DNA of 64,000 nt from UBA2638 sp046293135 (lineage in GTDB: Bacteria; Pseudomonadota; Alphaproteobacteria; Micavibrionales; Micavibrionaceae), in assembly GCA_046293135.1 (NCBI GenBank), contig JBKBPR010000002.1, positions 186,001 through 250,000 of the forward strand. The letters run 5' to 3'. Positions 25,690 to 34,346 of the stretch are shown here, piece after piece. Within the stretch, counting starts at the first letter, position 1, and the number at the start of each line of letters is the position of its first letter. A program made the position numbers and the translations under genes. The notes beneath the pieces are model-generated. The model saw only the letters and a program-made list of their open reading frames with translations, searched no databases and was not told the DNA's origin.

Positions 25690-26733
25690 TCACCTTTTGC
25701 GCGGTACAGGCGCGGCGGCAACCTGATTGCGGCCATTGTGTTTAGCAGTATAAAGCGCAGCATCAGCACGAGCGATTAAATCTTCGATAGACTCACCACT
25801 CACAAATTCAGCCACACCGCCCGAAAGCGTAATACGCCCAAGCTTTTCACCCGTGGCGCGGTTAATTACATCTTTTGCAGCCACAGCCTTGCGCAGGATA
25901 TCGCCAACCTTAAGCGCAGCTTGCAACGGCGTATCTGGCAAAATCACAACGAATTCTTCACCGCCATAACGTGCCGGAAAATCGCGCCCTTTCAATCCCT
26001 CATTGAATGTCAGTGCAACAAGACGCAATACCTGATCCCCGACCTGATGACCAAAATTATCGTTAAATGTCTTGAAGTAATCAATGTCCATAATCAGTAA
26101 TGAGAAAAGACTGCCACTCTTTTTAGCATCTGCAATAGTGCGCTCGATTTCAGAATCAAAAGCTTTGCGATTGGCCAAACCCGTCAAGCCATCGGTCATC
26201 GCTTCCTTACGGACGAGCTCCAAATCACGACGCAATTCTTGCATCACAGAGGAAGATTTTATCAACTGTTCTTCCAAAACTTTATTTTTTTCCATCATGT
26301 TTTCGGTGTCACTCATAACATTTTTCAAAACACGCTCCATAGCATCTTTTGACATGTCACCGGCACTTAACTTGTTCTTGGCACTCGCGAGAGACTCGCT
26401 ATATTGCGCTGTGACAGATTTTACATTCGTTACCGCGCCCGTAACGCCCTTAATGGTTTCATTGATCCGATCGCCTGCTTCGCGCACACGCTCATTTTGT
26501 TTGCTTTCACTCAAAAACCTATAATGTAATTCACGACATCGCTCGACCGTAATAGTCTGATTATTTGCCTCCAATATATCAATGGCTCGTGTAATTTCCG
26601 TATTCATATCGGAATAATACACATACCAAAGCTGAAAAATTTCAGGTGTAGGAGGGAGCTTAAGCGCATGAATTTTCTCAAACGCCTTGGCGGCATACTC
26701 ATTGGCTTTTTCTGAAGAATGTGAGTATTGCAC
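25690..26733 (-). CDS. Diguanylate cyclase (GGEEF), soluble
   Basis: A 347-residue protein likely to make c-di-GMP. The N-terminal 170 residues form a helical/coiled-coil sensory region of unknown type. The GGDEF domain starts at DGLTGLANRKAFDSEI and carries the complete signature RYGGEEFVVILP together with FKTFNDNFGHQVGDQVLRL. The RxxD inhibitory site is altered to KxxD (KGRD, nine bases-worth of residues before GGEEF), so product inhibition may be weak or absent. No receiver or membrane segment is seen. It ends with HNGRNQV as usual for the family. Confidence 0.9.
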   Translation of the reverse strand: MQYSHSSEKANEYAAKAFEKIHALKLPPTPEIFQLWYVYYSDMNTEITRAIDILEANNQTITVERCRELHYRFLSESKQNERVREAGDRINETIKGVTGAVTNVKSVTAQYSESLASAKNKLSAGDMSKDAMERVLKNVMSDTENMMEKNKVLEEQLIKSSSVMQELRRDLELVRKEAMTDGLTGLANRKAFDSEIERTIADAKKSGSLFSLLIMDIDYFKTFNDNFGHQVGDQVLRLVALTFNEGLKGRDFPARYGGEEFVVILPDTPLQAALKVGDILRKAVAAKDVINRATGEKLGRITLSGGVAEFVSGESIEDLIARADAALYTAKHNGRNQVAAAPVPRKR

Positions 26734-26798
26734 GTAAGCTTTATCCAGATTTTTGAAATGAATAGGGAGTATACCCTAAACTATTACTTATATTAAAA

Positions 26799-27353
26799 TT
26801 AGGTGTCACTGGTTGAACTGTCAAGCAAAGAACCTATTAAATCAACACGATCCGTAACCTCATAGATATTATTGATCGAACCATGTAAGAACCCTTCTTC
26901 ACGAAATCGATCAATCGTCGCCAAAAGCGGATCCCAAAAGCCGTTATAATTCACCACGATAATCGGCTTTTTGTGAATATCGAGAATTTTCCACGTCGCA
27001 ATTTCATAAAACTCAGCCATCGTTCCCATACCGCCCGGCAAAATCACAAACGCATCGGACAATTCATTCATTTTCATTTGCCGCTCATGCATGGTCTGGG
27101 TGATGAAATGCTCGCTAACATCTGTATGCATAATCTCGCGGTTGATCAAAAATTCAGGGATAACGCCATAAACCTTAGCGCCAGCCTTAAGCGCACTATC
27201 CGCCACCAGCCCCATTAGGCCTGATCGGCTACCGCCATAAACAACATCATATCCGGATTTCGCCAGATGTTCGCCCGTTTCTTCAGCCAAAGCGCCATAT
27301 TTTTCGATGACCCGCGCCGAGGCGGAACAAAACACACATACAGATTTTATCAT
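26799..27353 (-). CDS. LOG family protein (nucleotide 5'-monophosphate phosphoribohydrolase)
   Basis: A 184-residue member of the Lonely Guy/TIGR00730 family, which cleaves nucleoside monophosphates (in plants cytokinin ribotides) to free base and ribose 5-phosphate. The two signatures are present: GGSRSGLMGLVAD (about 41-53) and PGGMGTMAEFYEIATW (about 105-120), with CVFCSAS at the start and the HKKPIIVVNYNGFWDPLL strand. The bacterial substrate is not known for most members. It lies between the diguanylate cyclase gene and an unknown gene, all on the minus strand. Confidence 0.9.
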   Translation of the reverse strand: MIKSVCVFCSASARVIEKYGALAEETGEHLAKSGYDVVYGGSRSGLMGLVADSALKAGAKVYGVIPEFLINREIMHTDVSEHFITQTMHERQMKMNELSDAFVILPGGMGTMAEFYEIATWKILDIHKKPIIVVNYNGFWDPLLATIDRFREEGFLHGSINNIYEVTDRVDLIGSLLDSSTSDT

Positions 27354-27416
27354 ATATTCACGTTAATCAGTTTTTTGATTTTGGAAAAGGGTGAAAATGG
27401 CTCAAGCCCTTTAAAA

Positions 27417-28466
27417 CTAATAGGATAGTGGTCCAGAGGGATGTGCGGCGGCGGCCATACGAACAAGCGCTCCTTCTTGATTGAGCGACGAAGCTGCCGT
27501 ATCACTTGCTTGGGCGGCGAGCTGAACTTCGGCCACAGATGGCATTATTTTCCCAAGGCTAGGGCATTCCAATTTTGGAAGTTCGCTTAAGCTTTCTGAG
27601 AAAGTCATAGCACCATAGGCTGAACAACCCTCAATAGCTTCGGCCTGTGCAGTACCACCTGCCAATTCGGCTAATCTTCCGGTATCCCCTGCTTCGATGC
27701 TAGCCTCAATCTTATCTGCTGTAATCACCTGATCGTCATTTTCAATAGCAATGCCTTCATTTTTCTCAAGTGTATCCAATGCAATTTCAGCCTCTTCCAC
27801 ATGTTGCATCACTGGATCTTGCGCAACATTTCGCGTTAAAAACGCCTCAAGCTGAGCGGCATTTATATTGCTAAAATCAACGCCTGGTGGAGGGGGAGGA
27901 ATTTGAGGCGCAGACTGATCTAGCTGAGCAGACTGCTCATGGGATGCTTCTTGTATTGCTGACAAAACTTTATCCAGCGCTTCTTTTACTTCATCAGGAA
28001 GCATCCTTGAATTTTGTGCCTGCATTGAGTTATGCGCACTCCACAAAGCGCCTGCAACTCCTGTAGGATCAATCATTGTAACCGCAGCTTGTTTATGGGT
28101 TGGCCCACCCGATGGTGCAAGCTGCCCCATCAATTGATCGCCTGCCTCGTGCCCTAGTGTTGCTCGCGCAACATCATGAACATAATTTGTAATAGTCGCA
28201 TTTTTATCAAGATAATCTTGTTTAACCGCGGCAACCTGCCCGCGCATTTGCCCAATATTTGCCGTATCAATTGTTGCCGCCTGAACACTGGCCGTTTCCG
28301 CTGCGCTCACCACAGGGACATGAAACGTCGTGTTTGGCATGAAATTGGTAACATCAACATGCTGTGCGGGCTGCGCGTCCATCCCGAAAGACGACCCTGC
28401 CGATCCTCTGAACGAGGCGGTCAAATCAAACGCATTTGTATATGAAGGGTCACGCCCAAATAACAT
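27417..28466 (-). CDS. Ala/Gln-rich unknown protein, possibly surface or secreted
   Basis: A 349-residue protein without recognised domain, signal peptide or membrane helix. It is rich in Ala, Gln, Ser and Glu, with a proline stretch (IPPPPPGVDF) in the middle and short amphipathic helices elsewhere. Its C-terminal third has two cysteines in GCSAYG and LECPSLGKI. The latter resembles the cysteine motif ending of the next upstream gene's product (LNCPHL). No function can be assigned. A TTAA-N7-TTAG near-match to a CtrA box lies 43 bases before the start (28509-28523). Confidence 0.6.
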   Translation of the reverse strand: MLFGRDPSYTNAFDLTASFRGSAGSSFGMDAQPAQHVDVTNFMPNTTFHVPVVSAAETASVQAATIDTANIGQMRGQVAAVKQDYLDKNATITNYVHDVARATLGHEAGDQLMGQLAPSGGPTHKQAAVTMIDPTGVAGALWSAHNSMQAQNSRMLPDEVKEALDKVLSAIQEASHEQSAQLDQSAPQIPPPPPGVDFSNINAAQLEAFLTRNVAQDPVMQHVEEAEIALDTLEKNEGIAIENDDQVITADKIEASIEAGDTGRLAELAGGTAQAEAIEGCSAYGAMTFSESLSELPKLECPSLGKIMPSVAEVQLAAQASDTAASSLNQEGALVRMAAAAHPSGPLSY

Positions 28467-28590
28467 TCACACTCTCTTTTTATCTATAACAGTATAACCA
28501 TTATAATATTAATAAACCCTTAGCATCTTTATGTGCTTTGCGGATTTTTATATCTTTATTATAGGTGAAAAATAGGAAAAATACAAATTT

Positions 28591-29415
28591 CTACAGCGTG
28601 CAGCCGGGAAGATTACGCTCAGTAAGATGCGGGCAGTTTAACTCCTCAAGATCGCTTGTGATTGCGGCCTCCAGAGTGTTGCGTGATAACTCCACGCCCT
28701 TAATCGCGCGGTTGTCATTGGCGGCCTGAACACCATCATATTGGGCTTCCTGTCCCATCAGGATTTGAAAATCACGCTGGCATTCAAGCGGCCGCAAAAT
28801 ATCATCCAAACCAGCCGATATATCAGCCTCATTGTCATTCAGCGCGGGGGCTGGCGCAAACGGGGAATTCGCATGACTTGCAATGCTTGGTTTGGCGGCA
28901 GCGCTGGCGTGATAGCCAGTCTTGCTCCAATCGGTATGAAATCCGTCATTGGCAGGGGCGCTGCTCGCCGCATAGTCCGCGCGGATTTGATCAGCGATTC
29001 GTGCTTTGACGGCCGCAGTTTTGCCCGCACCCTTACGATCGGCAATCGCATAGCTCAGCGCCGTGGCCAGCGCAATCGCCGAATATACGGGCGCGGCGGC
29101 GGGAACGGCCATCACTGTCGCCAGCATCATACCGTCCTTGGCCGGATGGAACATGGCGGCGGATTTTCCGCGCTCCAGATCAGCCAAGCCCAATTCGCGC
29201 ACCAATCTGGCGCGATTATCCAAGGCTTGTCCAACCGACCCGGATATTTGCGCACGGCCTATCTCAACTTTTTGTGTAAAGGCAACCATCGGCGCGGCAA
29301 GGGTTTGGTTTTGTGCTTGAACGGGCTGAACATTGGCGGCACGGACAGTCGATAGACCACTAAAATGTGCGGAAATCACATGACCTTCTCTCATCGGTGC
29401 GGCGGAAATGCTCAA
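28591..29415 (-). CDS. Ala-rich unknown protein with C-terminal Cys motif
   Basis: A 274-residue protein. The N-terminal third is helical and polar. A moderately hydrophobic segment (MMLATVMAVPAAAPVYSAIALATALSYAIA, about 105-135) may be a membrane hairpin. The C-terminal part contains LRPLECQRDFQ and closes with LEELNCPHLTERNLPGC. Together with the product of the 27417-28466 gene it shares an L-x-C-P-x-L motif near the end, but no other similarity is visible by eye. Nothing resembles an enzyme. It is separated from that gene by 124 bases on the same strand. Confidence 0.6.
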   Translation of the reverse strand: MSISAAPMREGHVISAHFSGLSTVRAANVQPVQAQNQTLAAPMVAFTQKVEIGRAQISGSVGQALDNRARLVRELGLADLERGKSAAMFHPAKDGMMLATVMAVPAAAPVYSAIALATALSYAIADRKGAGKTAAVKARIADQIRADYAASSAPANDGFHTDWSKTGYHASAAAKPSIASHANSPFAPAPALNDNEADISAGLDDILRPLECQRDFQILMGQEAQYDGVQAANDNRAIKGVELSRNTLEAAITSDLEELNCPHLTERNLPGCTL

Positions 29416-29479
29416 GTTTTTATGCTTTCTGTTTTTAATCTTCTATTCTTCTAATAATAGTCGTATCAATTTTTCTTTA

Positions 29480-31000
29480 TCACGCGACCGCGAGCCGCCT
29501 ATAACTTAGCGCTTCTGCGATATGAATTTTTGTAATCTCCTCCGATCGCCCCAAATCAGCAATCGTGCGTGCGACTTTTAATATCCTGAAATAGCCACGC
29601 GCCGAAACCTTAGCGTTTTCCATAGCCTTATTCAATAAATTTCGTCCGTCCTCGCTCAAACAAATCACCTGCTCCAATACCGCGCCTTGCGCATGCGCAT
29701 TCAGCGATATATCAGCGCCCAAAGCCTCATAACGCGCATATTGCAGATCACGCGCCGCGCTCACCCGTTCCGCCACCACCGCCGATGTTTCCGCCGCACT
29801 ATCCGAAACATTTTGCAGTTCGGCAATGCTCACCGCGGGGACATCGACTTGCATATCAATCCGATCAAGGACAGGGCCAGAGATTTTCGATTGATAATCC
29901 CCCGCGCAACGCGGTGCTTTATTGCATTCCAGATCACTATCGCCCAAATGCCCACAACGGCAAGGATTCATCGCCGCTATCAACTGGAACCGCGCCGGAA
30001 AATTCACATGGGCATTGGCACGCGCGATCAATGCGTGACCGTTTTCCAGCGGCTGACGCAGTGCCTCCAAGGTCGAGCGGTTGAACTCTGGCAACTCATC
30101 AAGAAACAATACACCATGATGCGCCAGCGATATTTCCCCCGGCTTGATCTTTTGCCCGCCGCCAATCAAGGCAGGTTGCGAGGCTGTATGATGCGGGTCA
30201 CGATATGGACGGCGCGTTAAAATTCCGCCCTCCGGCAATGTTCCGGCCAAGGAGTGTATCATCGAAACATCAAGCGCTTCACGCGGAGAGAGCGGCGGCA
30301 AAATCCCCGGTAAACAGCTCGCGAGCATCGATTTTCCCGAACCGGGCGGCCCCAGCATCAGCAAATTATGCCCGCCAGCCGCCGCAATTTCGAGGGCGCG
30401 TTTGGCCGTTTCCTGCCCCTTTACCTCAGCAAGATCAGGAAATTTCCGCCCCTTCGCTTCAATGATCGCGGCTCTTGGGCGCTGCAGAACCTGCGTACCC
30501 TTCATGTGATTGATCAATTGCAGTAAAGAATGCGGGGCGAGAATATCAACATCACCCGCCCAAGCCGCTTCCCCGCCGCAAGCTTGCGGGCAGATCAGGC
30601 GATTATCATTCGTGGCCGCATGCATTGCCGCAGGCAAAACCCCCGTGACCGCGCGGATTGTGGCATCGAGCGATAATTCCCCCAAAACCACGGATTGCGC
30701 CAGCTCATCTTTGGGAATAACGCCCATCGCCGCCAATAATGCCAGCGCAATCGGCAAATCGAAATGGCTGCCCTCCTTGGTCAGGTCGGCAGGGGCGAGA
30801 TTAACCGTCAAGCGCTTTACAGGCAGGGATAGGCCAAGCGCATGAAGCGCCGCCCTGACCCGCTCCCGCGATTCCGCAACCGCCTTATCGGGAAGGCCGA
30901 CAATCGTAAAAGACGGCAAACCGTTGGAGATTTGCACCTCAACATCAACGGGCTGAACGTCGATGCCCTGAAACGCTACGGTGTTGACGCGCGCAACCAT
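29480..31000 (-). CDS. comM: ComM/YifB-family Mg-chelatase-like AAA+ ATPase
   Basis: A 506-residue member of the ComM family, a branch-migration helicase that helps integrate transformed DNA. It starts with MVARVNTVAFQGIDVQPVDVEVQI, the family N-terminus, and so the ATG at 31000 is used rather than the upstream MGLLL start at 31045. Walker A is LGPPGSGKSMLASCLPGILP, Walker B is GVLFLDELPEFNRSTLEALRQPLE, and the zinc-binding C-x3-C segment (ALNPCRCGHLGD type) is present. It ends with the SARGYFRILKVARTIADL helix. Length and motifs are complete. Confidence 0.94.
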   Translation of the reverse strand: MVARVNTVAFQGIDVQPVDVEVQISNGLPSFTIVGLPDKAVAESRERVRAALHALGLSLPVKRLTVNLAPADLTKEGSHFDLPIALALLAAMGVIPKDELAQSVVLGELSLDATIRAVTGVLPAAMHAATNDNRLICPQACGGEAAWAGDVDILAPHSLLQLINHMKGTQVLQRPRAAIIEAKGRKFPDLAEVKGQETAKRALEIAAAGGHNLLMLGPPGSGKSMLASCLPGILPPLSPREALDVSMIHSLAGTLPEGGILTRRPYRDPHHTASQPALIGGGQKIKPGEISLAHHGVLFLDELPEFNRSTLEALRQPLENGHALIARANAHVNFPARFQLIAAMNPCRCGHLGDSDLECNKAPRCAGDYQSKISGPVLDRIDMQVDVPAVSIAELQNVSDSAAETSAVVAERVSAARDLQYARYEALGADISLNAHAQGAVLEQVICLSEDGRNLLNKAMENAKVSARGYFRILKVARTIADLGRSEEITKIHIAEALSYRRLAVA

Positions 31001-31158
31001 TGATAAATTCCCTGTATAGATCAGCAATATTAGCAATAATCCCAAACCTTATGGCATGAGAACAAAACAAGTACAAGAAAAAATGTGCCGCGTTAACGAA
31101 TGATTCATTCTTTTTGTCTAAAGAAAGTAGCTAAGGGAGTTTTTTCACAGAGGTTCAC

Positions 31159-31749
31159 ATGAATACAAACGAAAAAGATTTTGCACTGCTTCAGGCCAAA
31201 CTGGTTGTGCCATTGGTTATAGCCTCGAAGCTGGCTGATTTGAATAATGCTGACAGCACAATGGATGATGCGGAGCAATACGCGCTGCATGAAAGCCTTT
31301 GTGAAATGACCCCTGATGCTGCATTATTGAGCATGACCTGTAGCCTTCATTATATCGCCACACATTTTGAAGATGAATATCCTGAAATTCTTCTGTTACG
31401 CGAAGAATGCGATTATATCATCGACCAATATGCCGAAGGCTTCTTGAATAATTCAAAAAATGCCCTGCCCGCCGATCAAAGACGCGCCTATGAAGCGGAT
31501 ATGCTTGACCGTATTGCCGAGGATTTTGAATCACTTTGTGTGCAAATGGACTCTCATTTAAGCCTGATTGCCGAGGACGACAGCGCACTCTCTCAAATGC
31601 ACAATATCTTTACAATTCAGGCTGATGCACAAATTATGATTGCCGAAGAATTTCAAGCGGCGATGGAACGGCAAAAGCGCGTTCAAGTTGCGGCCTCAAC
31701 GCCCAGCTTTCAAGGCGACAATGTTGTTGTTTTTCCAGGCTTTGATTAA
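31159..31749 (+). CDS. Acidic helical protein, unknown
   Basis: A soluble 196-residue protein rich in Glu, Asp, Ala and Met, apparently all alpha-helical. The middle shows ECDYIIDQYAEGFLNNSKNALPADQRRAYEADMLDRIAEDFESLC, which reads as paired helices; the last fifteen residues (GDNVVVFPGFD) are a short tail of the kind seen on soluble regulators. Four cysteines are spread without pattern. No family recognised. It is divergent from the comM gene (158-base gap) and convergent with the HIT gene. Confidence 0.6.
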   Translation: MNTNEKDFALLQAKLVVPLVIASKLADLNNADSTMDDAEQYALHESLCEMTPDAALLSMTCSLHYIATHFEDEYPEILLLREECDYIIDQYAEGFLNNSKNALPADQRRAYEADMLDRIAEDFESLCVQMDSHLSLIAEDDSALSQMHNIFTIQADAQIMIAEEFQAAMERQKRVQVAASTPSFQGDNVVVFPGFD

Positions 31750-31784
31750 TTGATTAGCAGAGCCAAAGAACGGCTTGGATTAAA

Positions 31785-32156
31785 TCAGGCCGCTTTTGAC
31801 AGCATCGGCCCGAGTGCCTTCCCGCCCAAAATGTGCAAATGATAATGCGGCACTTCTTGTCCGCCATTCAGGCCGGTATTGGCAATCGTGCGAAATCCGC
31901 TTTCCATCAAGTCATGCTCTTGCACGATATGCGCAACGGCGCGGTAAAAGGCTTGAATTTCCTCAGCGCTGGCCTTTGCGCCAAAATCATCGACGGCCAC
32001 ATAAGCGCCCTTGGGAATCACCAGAATATGCACGGGGGCTTGCGGGGCGATATCATGAAACGCCAAAACATACTCGTCCTCAAAGACCTTATTGCATGGA
32101 ATCTCCCCGCGCAGGATTTTAGCGAAAATATTGTTCTGGTCGTATGATCTGTTCAT
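31785..32156 (-). CDS. HIT-family (HINT-type) nucleotide hydrolase
   Basis: A 123-residue histidine-triad protein of the HINT branch, which hydrolyses purine nucleoside phosphoramidates. Family marks are NNIFAKILRGEIPCNKVFEDEYVLAFHDIAPQAPVHILVIPK and the triad VPHYHLHILGG (H-x-H-x-H). Position downstream of hisE is the usual one in alphaproteobacteria (hisF-hisE-hint). The C-terminal tryptophan of many HINTs is missing. Confidence 0.93.
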   Translation of the reverse strand: MNRSYDQNNIFAKILRGEIPCNKVFEDEYVLAFHDIAPQAPVHILVIPKGAYVAVDDFGAKASAEEIQAFYRAVAHIVQEHDLMESGFRTIANTGLNGGQEVPHYHLHILGGKALGPMLSKAA

Positions 32157-32213
32157 GATTTTCCGTCCTTCCCTTTATTGAATTCTAATTCTAATTCCAC
32201 AGTTCCATAGTCT

Positions 32214-32564
32214 CTATTTTTCTTTACGGGCGGCCTTTTCCTCCAGCCCTCCAACGCCCAAACGCTCTTCCAATATCCCGAAAATCTCATCCGGCTCGAC
32301 ATCATGATGGGCGAGCAGGACAAGCAAATGAAACACCAGATCGGCGGCCTCTTGCTTGAAGTTTTTATAGCGCTTTACCTTATCGGGGTCTTCTTCCAGC
32401 CGCACCGCATCAATCACCAACTCCACCGCCTCTTCACCAAGCTTTTTGGCGATTTGTTTCGTGCCTTTTTTATAAAGCTGCGCGACATAGGATTTTTTCG
32501 GATCGGCATGTTTCCGATCCTGCAAGGTTTCGTATAGGGCGTCGATAATGTGGCTTTTACTCAT
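32214..32564 (-). CDS. hisE: Phosphoribosyl-ATP pyrophosphatase HisE
   Basis: Second step of histidine synthesis. The 116-residue product has the MazG-like helical fold of HisE: KSYVAQLYKKGTKQIAKKLGEEAVELVIDAV, with the metal-binding E-E-x-x-E/D set, and KQEAADLVFHLLVLLAHHDVEPDEIFGILEERLG. It is the free-standing form (no HisI fusion). Spacing to hisF is 14 bases. Confidence 0.96.
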   Translation of the reverse strand: MSKSHIIDALYETLQDRKHADPKKSYVAQLYKKGTKQIAKKLGEEAVELVIDAVRLEEDPDKVKRYKNFKQEAADLVFHLLVLLAHHDVEPDEIFGILEERLGVGGLEEKAARKEK

Positions 32565-32578
32565 GAAAAATCCTGTTT

Positions 32579-33349
32579 TTATGACACCAGTCTTACCGCG
32601 ATTCCGGCCTCTTGCATAGCGGCTTTTGCCTGTTTGATCGAGTATTCGCCAAAATGGAAAATGCTGGCGGCCAGAACGGCGCTGGCATGGCCTTCGGTCA
32701 CGCCTTGCACCAGATGATCGAGCGTACCGACCCCGCCCGAGGCAATCACCGGCACTTTTACCGCATCGGCAATCGCGCGGGTCAGCGGGATATTAAAGCC
32801 CTGCTTTGTGCCGTCCCGATCCATCGAGGTCACAAGCAGCTCCCCCGCGCCGTATTCGGCCATTTTCATCGCCCATTCAACCGCATCAATCCCCGTCGGA
32901 TTGCGCCCGCCATGGGTGAAAATCTCCCACCCCGCGCCGCCATCGGCGCGCCCCTTGGCATCAATCGCCACGACAATACATTGCGCGCCGCATTTATCGG
33001 CGGCCTCTTTGACAAAATCGGGATTGCGAACAGCCGCCGAATTGATCGAAACCTTATCCGCCCCCGCATTGAGCAAATTGCGGATATGGGCAATATCGCT
33101 GATCCCGCCGCCGACGGTCAGGGGGATAAACACCTCATCCGCCACGCGGGCGACGGTTTCAACCATCGTGCCGCGCCCTTGATGGGAGGCCGTAATATCA
33201 AGAAAACAAAGCTCATCCGCGCCTTGCGCGTTATAGATACGTGCCTGTTCCACCGGATCACCGGCATCGCGAATATCAACGAAATTCACGCCCTTGACGA
33301 CACGGCCATTATCAACATCCAGACAGGGGATTATTCGCGTTTTGAGCAT
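32579..33349 (-). CDS. hisF: Imidazole glycerol phosphate synthase cyclase subunit HisF
   Basis: TIM-barrel subunit that closes the imidazole ring with ammonia from HisH. The 256-residue product starts RIIPCLDVDNGRVVKGVNF with the catalytic Asp, has the GGGISD and NSAAVRNPDFV phosphate loops and the second catalytic Asp in LVTSMDRDGTKQGFN, and ends with ASGGVGTLDHLVQGVTEGHASAVLAASIFHF. All are typical. Of the histidine operon only hisF and hisE are here; hisH, hisA and hisB are not in the window. Confidence 0.97.
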   Translation of the reverse strand: MLKTRIIPCLDVDNGRVVKGVNFVDIRDAGDPVEQARIYNAQGADELCFLDITASHQGRGTMVETVARVADEVFIPLTVGGGISDIAHIRNLLNAGADKVSINSAAVRNPDFVKEAADKCGAQCIVVAIDAKGRADGGAGWEIFTHGGRNPTGIDAVEWAMKMAEYGAGELLVTSMDRDGTKQGFNIPLTRAIADAVKVPVIASGGVGTLDHLVQGVTEGHASAVLAASIFHFGEYSIKQAKAAMQEAGIAVRLVS

Positions 33350-33370
33350 ATAGACTATCTATAGGCTCGC

Positions 33371-34024
33371 TTATCTCCTTGCAAGATCATTTGCATCATT
33401 GGCCAATTTATTGGCATCCTTTGCATTGTCATTTGCACGCAAATAGCGATCCGCCAGACTCATCATGCGCTTATCTGCATCTTCGATCAGCGTATCCATG
33501 AAAATCACAGGCTTGGAGGATTTAAGCGCTCTGGAAACCAAAGCCTTTTGTAAGGCACGGGCATAACCCTCCGCCTCACCATTATTGTCCTGCGCCACTG
33601 GAAATTCCGCCAAAGCGTCGCGGATGGCCTCAAGATTGCCGCAGAAATAGTCCTGCTCATTGGCCGCTGTAACGCGCATCATATTCAGTTTCATAGATTT
33701 TCTGGAGCTTTCACTATCCAGCGAGAGCGGCTTACGCACAGCATCACAGCTTTTCAAGCCCTTAAACGCCTTTGCGCCCAGCACAATATACAGCGCGTTC
33801 AGCTGTTCCAACTTTCCTTGCTCATCACGCCTCAAGCCATGCAAAGCGTTTTGATTATCATCAGAGATATCAATTCCGAGCTCCGCAATAATGTCATGGA
33901 GCGGGAATTGCGCCGATGCCGCGTTTTTCAGTTCTGCGGCAAAATTCGCGTTTGCAACCTCACGGCGCTGAGTTGCCGAAGCTTCAAAAGCTTGTTTTGG
34001 CTTTAATACTGTTTTCAAAGACAT
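33371..34024 (-). CDS. Unknown helical protein upstream of hisF
   Basis: A 217-residue soluble protein, predicted mostly helical, with no motif that I know. The C-terminus is a short repetitive stretch in which N-D and A-N-D recur (RANDNAKDANKLANDANDLARR). Two cysteines are present (KSCDAV, YFCGNL). The gene lies 21 bases upstream of hisF on the same strand, so it may be cotranscribed with the histidine genes, although nothing about it suggests a metabolic role. Upstream lies a 322-base gap. Confidence 0.6.
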   Translation of the reverse strand: MSLKTVLKPKQAFEASATQRREVANANFAAELKNAASAQFPLHDIIAELGIDISDDNQNALHGLRRDEQGKLEQLNALYIVLGAKAFKGLKSCDAVRKPLSLDSESSRKSMKLNMMRVTAANEQDYFCGNLEAIRDALAEFPVAQDNNGEAEGYARALQKALVSRALKSSKPVIFMDTLIEDADKRMMSLADRYLRANDNAKDANKLANDANDLARR

Positions 34025-34346
34025 TGGATTTAACCCTCAAATTTTTTCTTATTAAGCACAAACACATTTTGTGCAGCTGCGAAGACATATGGCACTTCCC
34101 TTTGTTCTGTCAATAAAAACCGACCCGAAACACCATGCGTTTATGGCATGGCTGATATGAGCAAAGCCGCGCGTTTCAGGATTGTTTTGGGAATAAGCGA
34201 CCAAAGAGACAGAAAAATCTATGGTCGCACACGGTTTTCGATAAAAAACTTGTGCGTAATAATTTATTCAAATTTTCAAAAATTAACTGGATTTTAATCG
34301 ATATACTGTGTATTCAGGCACTGTATTGACCTATTGAGAATAAATT
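34025..34346. other. Intergenic stretch of about 320 bases with divergent promoters
   Basis: No open frame of note. It separates two divergent genes and becomes AT-rich toward 34346. It contains a short hairpin-forming pair (CCATGC and GCATGG, around 34134-34154) and the CtrA-type box described separately. No tRNA, small RNA or repeat was recognised. Confidence 0.5.
34283..34297 (+). promoter_or_regulatory. CtrA-type box (TTAA-N7-TTAA) upstream of the EIIA-like gene
   Basis: TTAACTGGATTTTAA matches TTAA-N7-TTAA exactly and ends 49 bases before the ATG of the EIIA-Ntr-like gene. Position fits direct control of that gene; the match is exact but could arise by chance. Confidence 0.4.
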
